This document shows, in pieces, positions 1 through 13,450 of a stretch of DNA of 64,000 nucleotides (its first letter is position 1; every line of letters begins with the position of its first letter). Below the pieces are notes generated by a model that made no database searches, was not told the DNA's origin, and saw only the letters and a list, made by a program, of their open reading frames with translations. This stretch comes from Synaphobranchus kaupii (taxonomy: Eukaryota; Chordata; Actinopteri; Anguilliformes; Synaphobranchidae). Made by a program: the position numbers and the translations under genes. Location: the NCBI GenBank assembly GCA_029718625.1, contig CM056380.1:101004193-101068192 (forward strand), given 5' to 3'.

Positions 1-310
1 CTTTTAGTTGGTGCAGTTGTACCCCGAGGATCGGGGTTCACACCCCGGTCCCGCCAGATCCGAGCATGGCCAGTGCCCTGTGGGAGCGCCAATTGGCGGC
101 TGGTTGGGGAAGGGGCTCGGAGAGAATCGCTGCGCACAGAAAGGCCCCGGGCGAGTTGGAATCACGGTCAGGAGCTCGAGGAGTCGCGCCCTGTAGAGGA
201 GGTGGCGCCCTCCTTCCTACCACCGGCTGACGAGGTTGTGTAGCGGTGATTCTCTAGCATAGGGGTTCAATTGGCTACTAAAATGGGGAAAAATCTGAAA
301 TAAATAAAGA
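1..310 (+). mobile_element. tRNA-related SINE, cut by the window edge
   Basis: The segment carries a pol III B-box-like GGGTTCACACCCCGG near 43-58. A GC-rich body containing GCGCCAATTGG follows, and it ends in the A/T tail TCAATTGGCTACTAAAATGG then GGAAAAATCTG and AATAAATAAA. The same layout (B box, CCAGTG, GC..CAATTGG, AATTGG...AAAATGGGGAAAAA tail) is a widespread fish SINE design. The 5' end of the tRNA head lies outside the window. The two overlapping 60-aa frames in it are not genes. It sits in tafa4 intron 2. Confidence 0.6.
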
Positions 311-1008
311 AATTACTGCAAAGACTTTAATTTAGTTGTACTTCATGGTAGGCTAAAGCACAGAATTCAAGCCTATGTCTTTTACAATGCACGCGTGTGT
401 CTGAATGTATTCTGCATGTCTCTCTTGATGTCATTATCTTCTAATTGATTATCATCATTAGTTAGCTACCAAACACATTACATTAGTACACAAAAAGAAG
501 TGATATCTCACAAAAAAATATGTTTTTGTCCTTTCACAGTTTGATGTGGCACATATAGTTTCATTGACCACATTCTCTTGAGATGGTAAGATGAAAAGAA
601 CACAGGGCCAAGTTGCATTAAATAATTTAGGAAAGTTTGGATAGCATTGCTTTGGAATAGAGCTAGTTTATTTAGTGTGAGCTACGATAGGCAATATTGT
701 TAGTTGTAACTTGGCCACATTTTGATATCAATACTTTTAAAGGCAGGCCTAGTTTATGCAAATTGGAATTAAGAATTTACAGACAGTGCTTTGTAGGCTA
801 TGCGTGAGATTGTTATACACCATGTGGACACTGGAATCTGACTTGCTTTGCCCAACAAGGGAAGGGTGAAGCAACAAGACTTCCAAAATAAGATTGACCA
901 GTTGGAAGCCCACGACAGTTCCATTCACTGAGCCGAGCTGCAACCAAAGAGCATCCATCTCCTTCAAAAATGATTTAGTAACACCCTACCCCTCTCCTCA
1001 CACATGCG

Positions 1009-1365
1009 CGTGTACACACACACATGCACACAGACACATGCTTGCACGCCCGCACACACATATACACACACACACACACAAACACACATGCACACAGACA
1101 CATGCTTGCACACCCACACACACATATACACACACACACAAACACACATGCACACAGACACATGCTTGCACACCCGCACATAAACACGCACACACATACA
1201 CACACATGAACATACACACAAATGCACATTCGTACACACACAAACACACACACACCCGTACAAACGCATGCACATACACACAAATGCACACTCACATACA
1301 CACAAACAAACGAACACACACACACACAAAGTTGCACTCACATACACACTAACACACACACACTG
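1009..1365. repeat. CA-rich minisatellite
   Basis: A roughly 60-bp unit of the form ACACATGCACACAGACACAT then GCTTGCACRCCC plus a (CA)n stretch occurs three times at about 1020-1180. It decays into irregular CACA repeats up to 1365. Long reading frames on both strands are only consequences of the CA/TG repeat. Confidence 0.9.
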
Positions 1366-4300
1366 CTCTATCAGGCCTGAGAGTATTCGTGCTGATGAAC
1401 AGCAAGGCCAAACACTGCAATGCCTTTCAATTGCACATCACCTCATCTGGAGTTCTCCTTCAGAAATCCAACCTCACCACTACCAGTCTAAATCCATTTA
1501 CAGCATTATATTAGATTAGAGCTGATTGTCCGACCCTCCATTGCCAAGCTCGAAATCACTTGATTCAGACAAGCTCTGACTCCAGCTCACAATGCTGACT
1601 TTGACACAGGTTAATGCCATATAATAATTCTGTATAATTCACAGTAGGCTCAGTCTACCAGAGCCCCCATAAGGAATGCAGAGGAGTCATAATAAATATG
1701 GATAACCCTTTTGACCCTTATTTATTGAGCATTATGAATCCCATTCCATGTGCTGAACGCAACCCTGTGGAGCAGCAATAGGGCTGTCATGGGAATGTTT
1801 TACACTTTCCACGGCCACATAAATACAACCCAGCTATTTCATCCGTACGCAGCTAAATCCCTCTTAACCTCAGCTCATATATCTCATTTAATCCTCACTG
1901 AATCTCATTGAGGATATAGAGAATGAACTGCAAACAGTAGGGGAGAAGCATGCACAAAGACTGTCCATAAACAAGGCAAAGCTAATGATAACTGTCCAGA
2001 TTTAATTAGCCAGTAATGGAACAAGCCATTTAAGCAGTAATTTTGTTGACCATTAATTACATAACTGTAGTTTTTCCCCCAAATATCTTTTCCATGAAGA
2101 GCTCCTTGAAATTAAACACACAGTTGGATGTGGTTCTCCTCAATCCAAAAGCTTTGTGGTTCTCCTCAATCCAAAAGCTTTACTAATACATTCACATGTG
2201 GCCTGCATTGTTCTGTCACTCAGAGGCAAAGGGCGGGGCTAAGCCTTTACTACGTCACATGCACCAAGTGGGCAACACTTTTCTATGAATCATACTCCAG
2301 CATTTACTTAGTAATCCACAAGCAATCAGAGGTGCACAAAACTGAACAGCCATTTCTAATGAATAGAATAGAATAGAATAATATGAGAACAGCTGATGCC
2401 TTTTTGACGTCACACAAAGGCCCTGGTCCTTTTGCCCTTGAGATGTTGGTACTGAATAGACAGGAATGTAAAAAGGCCCAGTCAGGATGTGTGGGAGTTA
2501 TTCATTTCTGCTGATGAAAATGTCAGTAATCTCTGTATAGAGGGCCTAGTTGGCGTATAGATGGTTCAAGTAACCGGATGCTTAGGAGGTATTGTAACAT
2601 ACGTAAGTCTACTATTTAGGCCTGAACTACAGTTGATACTGATTGGCGATTTCAAATATTAATTTGAGGAGGTGGGATTTTGTGTGCACCTAGAGAGTTG
2701 CTAGCAGGTTACATCAGTGGTTTCATTAATATTTTGTTAATCTTTTTTTCTAATTACTGGCCCTATATGCTACTCTAAGCATGACGGTAGATTTGGCCCT
2801 GATTTTGTTTTTTTGTTTTTTTTTAATTGAGAAGCAGCCAAAACAAGCCAGTGACTGAATATCACAGTACTGAGAGTCAGCGGTGTCAATGTAGAGCTTT
2901 CACTTAAAAATTAAACAGCGCTAACATTGCTTAATTATAGCTTACTCTATCAATTAATTGCAGTTTGAAAGAAAGAAGTTTGTACCACTTTAAGGATGCA
3001 ATTATTCAGTTGTTAAGTGAATGGGTGTCTGGATAAATGAATCCCCAGAGTTGTAAAGTCTGTATTGCTATGCATTCAGAGGGGACTAGTCGCCTGTGTG
3101 GAGAGGTGTAGTGGCTTATTTCGGTGAGCAACCCCAAAGTCCTCGCTGGCCCTGTCGGACCCAAGCGCTCAGTCTCCGGAGCTGCGTCCCAAGTAAGTAC
3201 TACAGCACTGCAGGTAGAACAGCTATTTTTTCCCCAAATGGAGAAGTTGTCCCAGATGCACTGTAGTATGTATTTACAGGAGAAAAGCATATCAAATGTT
3301 GCCCTAACCAGTTGTTTAGCAATCCATTGGTGCTTCCTTGAGGGGTCATTCCGTGGGGAAATGGACCCTTTTTAACCTTGACATCTTAGATATTTCTGAT
3401 ATTTGACACCCATAGTGTAACCTCTGAGTTATGACCATTGTTACACTTTTGAGGGAAAAAAAACAAAAAAAACAACCCATCATTAAGAAAATTAGGGACA
3501 AAATATCAATTTTCACTCAATTTTTGGCCTACCACCTGTTCTTTCGAAACCTATAGACAACCGTAAATGATAAAAACTATATATTGTAATAACAAAAACG
3601 TGCTCTACAACATGCATCATGTTTGAATACTTCGACTTAATTCTTTGCATTAATGCATAAAGAATTAAAATGAATAACTGAATTATCTTAAAACATTTTG
3701 CTCAATTTCTCCGTATGTTCTATTACAGTCCGATGTATACACATGCCAATTTACAGAGTGAGATCTCTTGTACTTTGTGTTTTACCATGATGCTTTTCTG
3801 CATCCTTCCAGCATTCATTCATCTAATGAGTAGACAAGCACATGTACATACACACAAATAGTGCACGTGGGGTGTTGTAATAAGCAGGATGTGACATATT
3901 CGCACAATTAAGGTTTGTAGTTCTACAGTAATAGAAAATGTATTAGTTTCACTACATTTTGAACACCTCTTAATTTTTCATTTTCTACATTCTCTTGCGG
4001 CACATATCTAATTTAAACCTAGGAGGTGCATCTAGTATCCAGGCACGGAGGGTAAAAATGTTTCCAAGCTTTTTTTTTTTTACCACACTTTTAAATTAAA
4101 TACCTGATAGTAGTGGACAGAAAGTCTAATCAGTCCGGAATCCAGAATCTAAATAAGTGCCTTTTGTTAAAGGTGGCTTTAAAAAAAACATTCTGGTCCC
4201 TGAAGAATGGATGTGTCTGCTCCAGTTTTTGCCCATTAATTGTAAAAAGCTTTTTGTACCCAGAGAAGGGATGTGAATGGGAAAAGCTCCCTCTACTGGT

Positions 4301-4429
4301 GAAATAAGTGAAGTACCACTGAACATCTCCCCAGAACAAAAGAACATTATGAGAGGCACAGCAACACAACACCATTTTTTTTTGCGTTTGAATCTATTTT
4401 TTAATTACAATGCAATACATGTGGCTAAG

Positions 4430-4600
4430 TACTGTGTATTCAAAAGGCCTGTAATTCCTAGATGGATCACCCAACATGGGTGTAAATACCCTCAAATTAA
4501 AGCTGACAGTCTGCACTTTAACCAGATATTCATATTCACTGTTTCCTTCAAATGTGTTGGAGTACAGAGCCAAACTTTTGCATTTAACGACATATATATA
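4430..4600. mobile_element. Tc1-type transposon end fragment
   Basis: The segment CCCTCAAATTAAAGCTGACA, then GTCTGCACTTTAACC and later GTTGGAGTACAGAGCCAAA, is shared with 52420-52540 in this window. It resembles the terminal region of abundant fish Tc1 elements. No transposase remains. Confidence 0.6.
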
Positions 4601-5134
4601 TATACTATGTAAGAGACGAAAGACAGTGTTTTGTACCTTACATAAGTACAGCATTTATTATCACAGAGAAGGCAGAGCCTAGTCATCTTTGATATTCAGA
4701 GTATTTCTTCGGAAGCCTTTCGGCATAAACTGAAAAACTCTTGATAATGAGATATTTTGTCGTTGTCTAAATAAAGCCGACTCAAACTGAAAAAACAAAA
4801 ACACTGGGCATAGGAGGAAAAAGCATTTTACAAAAACATTAAAGTGCAAACCTGCAGCTACTTTATCAACCCCGAAAGATGCATTATCACTTCCTGTCTG
4901 AGAAATTCTTTATCTTGACAAATGGGACGTATATCTTTATTTTACAGCGAGGGCTTGATAGAGGCAGAGGGGCCCTGGTGGTAAAACAAGCAGAGAGACG
5001 TGCGGGATTGTCTCTCAGGAAGACTTGAGTTAGCTCTTGATGGAGGTCACTGGCTCTTGCTAGCTCTGTCACATCCTCTAATAAAAACCTGTTAAGCCCT
5101 GGTGGGATGCAGGTTCATCAAAATGACCCCTGTT

Positions 5135-5226
<92 letters not shown>
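5135..5226. repeat. (CT)n microsatellite
   Basis: About 90 bp of nearly pure CT dinucleotide, with one TTT interruption near 5150. The Ser/Leu (and Arg/Glu on the other strand) frames through it are artefacts. Confidence 0.97.
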
Positions 5227-5230
<4 letters not shown>

Positions 5231-5432
5231 CTCGGCCAGCGTCCCCAAACTCCTGCGCCTGCCGTGCTCGTGGTCAGCAGAGCTACTTGGCACCACCACA
5301 GCTTCCACTTGCAGGGGAGAACGTTTAAGGGAAAATGGCACATTTCACTCTGCATCATAACCCGCAGAGATGACATGAATAATAATAATATACATTTATA
5401 CAACAAGCCATGTATGCTCAATCAATAATCAA

Positions 5433-5433
<1 letters not shown>

Positions 5434-5464
<31 letters not shown>
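5434..5464. repeat. (ATT)n microsatellite
   Basis: About ten tandem ATT units followed by an imperfect AGCAGTAGC tract. Confidence 0.95.
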
Positions 5465-5465
<1 letters not shown>

Positions 5466-8149
5466 TAGCAGCAGTAGCAGTAGACTTAGGTAGTACGTAT
5501 TCCAAATATGACTGAAGGATTCGAAAGCTAGCTAAAGAGTAATGAGTGAATGTATTAAGAGGCTGAACTGGCCACAGTCTGAGGCTGTAACCTGCGCTTT
5601 GTATTTTGTATGACACTCTCTGGGAGGTGTAATTTCCCCAACAGGGTCTTATTCTCCCCTCACTGTCTCATGTGTATTCTGTGACAAATTCTGTATTTTC
5701 TTTAAAAAGCAGAAATATATCACAAATACTTTGCATTCGACATATGTACCTGTATATTGCTATTTCTTAACTGGAATTATCATCCACTAAATCTGATCTG
5801 TTCTTGCTCTGGATTTAAATATCCCTCCAATAAATTCCTTCACAAAATCCAAATGTTCCCTTCTACCAAATGGACACGCCTGCATTCAATCAATACTGTA
5901 CAATTCACTCAAATCCAATACGGTGGACAGGTCAGCTTGCTGTGGTTGTCTGTTCAAACGTATTATTACTTATAATATGCAGTATATCCAGTTCCTTGCA
6001 TGCAGACCGATATCACATTCCTCCTAGTTGTTGCACACAGATTATCACGCATGCAGCCTCACATTCTATCTCAATTAAATCTGAACAGTGTGCCTTGTGA
6101 CCCCTACATGTCTATTATTTATAGTGTAGAGTGTTGCTGACATAAGGAGCCGTGTGCAGAAGCATTAAAATTCAAATCCATTGCTGACAGAAGCCAACCA
6201 AGACTACCTCCAGAGGAGGTTCACCTTGGATTTGTCCAAATGCAAACCCATATGTGATATATTGAGTTCAGACAAGGTCTGGAATGTGACATGTATCAGA
6301 TATGTCAGGAAATTAGATCTATAGAACATAAAAAGTGTAACCGGGGGCCTATGTAACCTTGAATCAAATCTGAGTGTTCTAACCATGCATCAGCATATCA
6401 GAGGAAGTATTTTGTGAAGGGTGTGCCATTACACGTTCAAGTCAAGGCACGTGCGTGTGTGTGCGTGTGCGTGTGAGTGTGTCTGAGATGAACAGTGTTT
6501 AATTTATCGGAGTTATATTTACACATATATAAAGACATAATGTTGCTGAGTGTCATTGTTACATGATATTATTTTCTCCTGCCTTTTCTCTATTATTGGG
6601 AAACTCTTTTATCTTTCAAATGTTAACGCTGCACAAGGGCGAGCAGCTTATACACTCACTCACAAGCCAGTGACAGTTTCCCCACACGGCAGGTCACACA
6701 GTACTACAGCAAGGTTACCACTCATCAGATGAGATACCTAGCTTGTACAGATGGCAACTGCTAGGCTGCGGGCGCCAGTCAATAGCCCGGCTGACACCCT
6801 ACCTCTGTTGAACAGTCTAGAAAGTCAAGTGCGTCCCGCTACTGTGGTTAACGACAAAGCAGGGGTTAGAACCTGTGATGTCTCAGCAACGGGGTTCGGC
6901 TCGCGCTCAGGGCAACATCGGCGTTTCTGTTTGTCCCCCAGTTCGGAATTATCAACAGAAACGGCAGAACCGTTCAATCGAAAATCGGCTCAAACTTCTG
7001 TTCGCTAATGTCTTCGACACACGACGGCGTGGGAATAGCGTCCGTTGCGGCGCACTCCATCAGCCGCCGCGTCGGCAAAACAGCAGCGCATCAGGGCAGT
7101 TATCGCACCAGCGGAGAAAGGACTGCACTGCACACACTATTCAACCTAAGAAGGCATTACTGTGTGATGAGGCAGGGAAACCTTGCTGACTAAATCCCTC
7201 CAAGTGTGATGCTGGCGGCTAATAAATGCATCGTTCTGCTGTGCCAGTTCTGTTTAAAGAAAAATGGATATTTTTATTGGCCCTTTATTTTTGATAACAG
7301 TTTATGCAACTGTTTATGACTCTTTACTTATATTTTACCTTTTTTCGACTTTATGAGATATTTCAGGAATATAAAAATATAAATGTTCTTCGAAACATTG
7401 TTCTGTCATTATTGTTGCAGTGTTATGTTGTCCTTCTGGATTCTCAGATACGCTCCAAAATCAATAACATTTAAACATTAAAAAAAACTAAAACTAACCA
7501 CTACAGCTTAAAACAAGACATCATAGCTGCATGTTATGAGGTATTATTCAAACATAACCATTAATTAGCACCATGAAAAACATCTCCTGTACATATTTTT
7601 TCAATTATTATTTATTCTGGTGGGTGAAGGTATTGGTCATAAGTGGGTGTAAAATTATGATGAGAAACACTAAATTAAAGTAAAAATTTCCCTCTGGAAA
7701 AAAGGTTTTCTGAGTGATTCACTGTTTGGAAACGGAGTGAAAAAGCAAAGCCGGTTCTTTCAGTAGCTCAGCCTGTACTGAAAGCATTTGTGACCCTTGT
7801 CTTATTCCATTTTAGTTGCCAAGGTTTTTATTCAACTTCTGAATAATGAAATGCTCACCGCACGCGCCATACATGCGGCAATGTTCAAGGGATGTTATTT
7901 CTTCACAAAAAAAAGATTCTCAGTCTCATTACGGAATCAGAGAGCTCTCTAAGTAAAGGAAAGGAGCTTTAGAAACTATGATTAGTATTTCAGCATTCGC
8001 TCCAATGAAAAAGGAAAATGTGGCTCGCAGTAAAGCCCGTTTTCATCATCAAGGGAGAGGTCTCTAGGCTTGCAGAGCACAGTACAGACTGTATTATTGT
8101 GCGTATTCACATTCGATCCATTCACAAAACATCACATTTACTTTTTTTA

Positions 8150-8225
8150 CCATAGTTCTCCTTGAACATTAATTGCTTCAGTAAATATTCAGTGGCATAA
8201 ATGGACACAATATAAGATGTGAGTT
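8150..8225 (+). mobile_element. SINE internal fragment
   Basis: AATTGCTTCAGTAAATATTC followed by AGTGGCATAAATGGACAC matches the middle of the common teleost tRNA-SINE body (…AATTGCTTCAGTAAATATCCAGCTGTATAAATGGA…, split here as remembered from the family). Neither the head nor the tail is preserved. Confidence 0.5.
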
Positions 8226-8855
8226 ACCAAGTTTTCTAAAGGCAACTGCTAAGCAGGTAAAGAATAAAAAACACTAAGGAAAACAAAATAAAAAATGACC
8301 GCCCAGAAGTGCATAACTGAACTTCTCAATCCCACTGGGGGGAATTTAGAGGCATGGGCAATTTATGTATTTGTATGTTGTTCTAAATCCGGTTTCAGCA
8401 AGTACAGCAATCTCCTCACCAATATTAACACTCCTCTATTCAGACGACGAGCATTGCGTCTGATGAATGGTTTCAGAAACGTAAGCGATTTAAAATGCGA
8501 TGCAGTTACAAATGAAATCATTGCTCTTAAACAGTGGCTTTGCTTTCATGCGTTTGGTAAAGATGTCCACCATATAGACAGCTGTTGTGCTGTAGTTTCC
8601 TTTCCTTTATGTCACACCTGAGGATCAAACCAGGGAAGAGGACACTTCATACCATTCTAACATTACCTGCATTATTCTTTTTTGTTTGTTCACTAATAAC
8701 TTCAGTGGCTGAAGAGGTAGAACACAGAATGCGGCAAACACGTTTTGGATGAGAGCACTTTAAAAGCTTGATAGATGTTGTGTAGAGAACTAAAGCTTGT
8801 TTCATATCGCATTCAGCAGGAAGTATCCCCATGTCTTGTCTGTGGTGAATATTTA

Positions 8856-9345
<490 letters not shown>

Positions 9346-10263
9346 GAAGAGATCAATTCTGAAGTTGCTTTTTTTCAACATGCAAACAGAACCACACAGG
9401 TATAATAGCACAAGCAAATTCTTCATAGGTTGAAGTTCAGAGTTTAAATAATTAAAGTTGTATTGAGTCATTCCAATGCCGAGTTCGCCACGGAGATGTG
9501 CACAAGCCAAATGTATTTTCATCTCTTTTTTTTTCTTCCAAAAAATGATTTAGATATATTCCAATGATTTTCATTAACCTACTTCTTAAAAAATCCATGT
9601 CATTAATGCAAAAAGGTTCCCCCTTTTTTGGGTCTGTTTTCATGTCTAGGGCATATTTTATTTAAATAGGTATGTAAATAAAAACTCAGTTCCTTTCAAA
9701 TTTATCTTGGCCATAATGAACCTCCTGATAACACTAAAAACAGTACATTTTTGATGAGCAACATTTAAGAAGCTTCCGGAGACCTGCCTGGCCCACTGTC
9801 TCCATTGCTATTCTACACACAGCCTCCTGCCAGCGCCAGGTATGCATAATGAACAGAGGACCTTCATGTTGTGATTTGTGCTTTTCCGAATAAGAGTGTC
9901 TGAGCTGGAGGATTTCCAGGGGACCAAACGCCATTAGACACATCGCCAAGCCTGAGCTGGAGTGCTTTTCTACGACGGCAAGAAGACACTCTTAGTACCA
10001 GAAAAGTAAAAAAAAAAAAAAAAAAACTGAGTGTGTGCGTGTGTGCGCTCCTGTGTATTTAAAGTTACATGAGCTGTGTTTTACCCACAATGCAACACTC
10101 CCGCTCCAGGCAAAGGTCCTTCTTCGCTTGCCTTTATATGTGCGTAACATGTGTAAGTGTTTTCTCTGTATGCGAGTCTGTGTGTACGTTGGCTTACGTG
10201 CATGTCAGTGTGTTTACATGTCCGTGTGCATATATACCTCAAACCCATGTGAATTTATATTTA

Positions 10264-11796
10264 CAGTCAAGCCGGAAAGTCTACACACTCCTTTCACCTT
10301 TTCCACGTTTTATTACATTACAGACTTATACTACAATAGATTGAGTTAATTTTTTGCCTCAAACATCTACACACAATAGCCAATAATGACGAAGTGAAAA
10401 CAGGTTTTTAGAAAATATGCAATTTTATTTTACTGACAAAAATAGGTTATTTAGGGGTTACATATCTGTACACACCCTTAGCCTAATACTTGGTTGCTGC
10501 ACCTTTGGCAGCGATTACAGCTTCAAGGTGTCTTGGGAAAGAAGCTACGAGCTTGGCACACTTGTTTCTGGACATTTTTGCCCATTCCTCTTGGCATATC
10601 CTTGCAAGCTCCGTCAGGTTGGATGGGGAGCGTCGGTACACAGCCATTTTGAGCTCTTTCCACAGGTGTTCAATTGGATTCAGGTCTGGGCTCTGGCTGG
10701 GCCACTCAAGGACATGCACAGACTTTCTCCGAAGCCACTCCTTTGTTCTCTTGGCTGTGTGCTTCGGGTCGTTGTCATGTTGGAAGGTAAACCTTCGCCC
10801 CAGTCTGAGGTCCAGAGCGCTCTGGAGCAGGTTTTCTTAAAGGATCTCGGTGTACTTAGCTGCATTCATCTTTCCCTCTATCAGGACTAGTCGCCCCGTT
10901 CCCGCTGCTGAAAAACATCCCCACATCATGATCCTCCCACCGCCATGCTTCACTGTAGGGATGGTATTAGCCAGGTGATGAGCGGTGCCTGGTTTCCTCC
11001 AGACGTGACGCTTGGTATTCAGGCCAAAAAGTTAAATTTTGGTTTCATCAGACCAGAGAATCTTGATTCTCATGGTTTGAGAGTCCTCTAGGTGCCTTTT
11101 GGCAAACTCCAAGCAGGCTGTGATGTGCCTTTTACTAATCTTCTGAAAGGTTCTCCCATCTCCACAAGGATACGCTGGAGCTCTGTCAGAGTGACCCTCG
11201 GGTTCCTGCTCACCTCCCTGGCCAAGGCCCGTCTTCCCCGATTGCTCAGTTTGGCCGGGCGGCCAGGTCTAGGAAGATTCTTGGTGGTTCCAAACTTATT
11301 CCATTTACGAATGATGGTGGCCACTGTGCTCTTTGGGACCTGTAAAGCTGCAGAGATTTTTCCGTACCCTTCTCCAGATCTATGCCTTGACACAATCCTG
11401 TTTCTGAGGTCTGCAGATAATTCCTTTGACCCCATGGCTTGGAGTTTGCTCTGACATGCACTGTCAACTGTGGGACCTTATATAGGCAGGTGTTGGCAAT
11501 CCCCAATCATGTCCAATCAATTGAATTTATCACAGGTGGACTCCAATTAAGTTGTAGAAACATCTCAAGCAGTATCAGTGGAAACAAAATGCACCTCAGC
11601 TCACTTTTGGGTGTGATATCAATATTTTACATTTAGATTTTTAATAAATTAGCACAAATGTCTAAAAACCTGTTTTCACTTTGTCATTATGGGCTATTTT
11701 GTGTAGAATTTTGAGACTCAATCTATTGTAGAATATGTCTGTAACGTAATAAAACGTGGAGAAGGTGAAAGGAGTGTGCAGTCTTTCCGGCTTGAC

Positions 11797-11798
<2 letters not shown>
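10264..11798 (-). mobile_element. Tc1/mariner transposon, nearly full length, inactive
   Basis: A 1.5-kb element with inverted ends CAGTCAAGCCGGAAAG (left) and CTTTCCGGCTTGACTG (right). TA dinucleotides flank it on both sides (10262-10263 and 11799-11800), as expected for Tc1 target-site duplication. Terminal inverted repeats extend about 145 bp (10264-10412 and 11653-11798). The inner ends carry AAAACAGGTTTTTAG and its complement. The transposase lies inside on the minus strand and is broken. A TG microsatellite abuts the right end. It sits in tafa4 intron 1. Confidence 0.95.
10483..11435 (-). pseudogene. Tc1-type transposase pseudogene
   Basis: Reading from ATG at 11435, the N-terminal paired-like helix-turn-helix region starts MGSKELSADLRNRIVSRHRS, then KSTVATIIRKWNKFG, then the GRPAKLS linker. 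The catalytic part follows: first Asp in ILWSDET, second in [13 protein letters not shown], and Glu in [11 protein letters not shown]. The spacing between the second and third fits DD34E Tc1 transposases. The gene is disrupted. A one-base deletion near 11140 shifts the frame after the EMGEPFR region. There are stop codons within the TKI-LFGLN segment (near 11030) and the YTEIL-ENLLQ segment (near 10845). About 317 codons remain in outline, close to the usual 340. No activity is expected from this copy. Confidence 0.92.

Positions 11799-11799
<1 letters not shown>

Positions 11800-11846
<47 letters not shown>
11800..11846. repeat. (TG)n(AG)n microsatellite
   Basis: About 17 TG units followed by AG units, directly next to the right TA duplication of the Tc1 element. 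Confidence 0.95.
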
Positions 11847-13079
11847 TATACATGCATATGAATGTCCACTTGCATGATGTCCACATGTGTTTGAATACCG
11901 AAAGCAATCTTTACAAGTGATTGCACAGTGGTCCCTTTCTTTGACCATGAAAAATGTGTACTTTAATTCGCTCGGTCTGATTCAACATTCCACACTCAGA
12001 CCGCATCACTTTTCCCACTGCAGAAAAGGGATCCATTTCAGGGGGGCTTGACCTCCGCCATCCCCCAACACCAGTACAATTTCCAGTTTGTTATCTCAGT
12101 TTTCCCAAAAGCTGTTTTGGTAATCCTGTATGCTTAAGAGGCCACTTTCCTCCATGTTCCCCCGGCTTCCCTGCTGCATTCCCCCCAGGGGTGTGAAGGG
12201 CACCTGGATTAACCCTGAGCTCCTGCCGGCCCCGCTGTGGTTCGGCTCCCTGTCCACAATCATCGCCGATAGGAACGGCACACGCGCTAGCGTTCTGTCA
12301 CTATGCGACGTGTCTTCAGGAGCTTTGATTCGCAGAAACGATAACGGCACGACAGCAGAGCATTATCGCACACAATTATTAAAATAAGTCACGCTCTCGC
12401 GTTTAAAAATGGACTCCGACACGATACAAAGAAGGAAAATAAACGCGCGATAAATAAGCTCGGTGTTCGTTTTTGGAAACGTAAAAGACGTCTGATGAAT
12501 TAACAGAAAAGGAAGCGCGCGCATCACAGGGACTGCTCTCTGGGCAGCTTGGCACATCTCTGACAGAGAAACTCTCCTGAGCCAAAAGGTCTTCTTTACC
12601 TCCCTCACAAAAATGTGCATTTAAACCCAGCGGTGAAAAACTGGTCCGGGGGTACCCGCGACGGAAAGACCGGGGGGGGACAAAGAGCGAGTGCAAATAG
12701 AACAGACGTGATAAGAAGGTGTGCAATCCTACAGTATCACATCACTTTTATTGGTAAAAGAGAAGGAGAAAGACATATCTATCCATCCCCAGGCTCATTC
12801 ACGTTGAGGTGAGTAATGAGATTTACACCTGCTGGCAAGGAGGCCAAATGCAACAAAGGGAAAATCCGAACAAAATAAATTAACCTAAAGACACTGAACT
12901 GATTGTAACACTGTATTTGTGGGATTTGTGGCGCACCGCAATTTAAGGAGAGCAAAAATCGCGCCAGCAAATGTCTGCCCTCGTGTCCTCAGAATGGAAT
13001 AGGTTTTCAATTTCTTTACTGAAAATGACCATTAGTAAAACACTACACTCCCAGATATCCAGAGTCTAATCATCGTGTA

Positions 13080-13450
13080 AGAGCTACTGAACATCCTGTG
13101 CCATCAGATAACCGCGAATAGGGAAGCGATGCCCTACAGTACAATGTGTTACTGGTTTCCCTCCTTCCCGAAAACATTCCCCCCCGTGCGTCTGGCGAGT
13201 AACTCGGGTGAAGTTGAGCTGGAGGCGAGGGGGCTTCGCCTGCCTCGCGGCCACTGAGGGGTGGAACAAAGCGCGCTGGCGTCGCCACGACATAATGAGG
13301 TCGCGGGGGCCAAGAGCCTGTTCGACACCGAGGACCTGGCGAGGAACGGGCGCGCTCCCTCCGGTGGCGCTCGCCTGCCAATTTACGGCGGGCCGCATTT
13401 AATCATGCACGCGACGAGCCCTCCGAGCCGGGCTCGGCGTTGAGAGGCCG
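13080..13450. promoter_or_regulatory. CpG-rich block inside tafa4 intron 1
   Basis: About 370 bp with high GC and many CpG (for example GCGCGCTGGCGTCGCCACG at about 13271), in contrast to AT-rich flanks. A second, smaller GC-rich block is at about 12180-12330. The 104-aa frames here look like by-products of GC content and match nothing I know. It may be an internal promoter or a regulatory CpG island. I see no supporting splice donor that I would trust. Confidence 0.3.

Noticed and set aside
894..1359. His/Thr-rich and Cys/Val-rich frames of 97-152 aa
   Set aside because: CA/TG repeat artefacts; the same applies at 22914-23153, 26315-26755, 31010-31273 and 39164-39433.
3330..3490. Relative of the foldback element at 40209 (shared GGGTCATTCCRTG)
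   Set aside because: Similarity does not continue beyond about 12 bases.
5230..5330. Possible next tafa4 exon (minus-strand KLWWCQ)
   Set aside because: Only the WWC string fits. The following residues do not match the expected H/E-x-x-PCLEG...SGWSC pattern, and no splice sites flank it correctly.
11092..11506. Plus- and minus-strand frames over the Tc1 element besides the transposase
   Set aside because: They are shadows of the transposase pseudogene in other frames.
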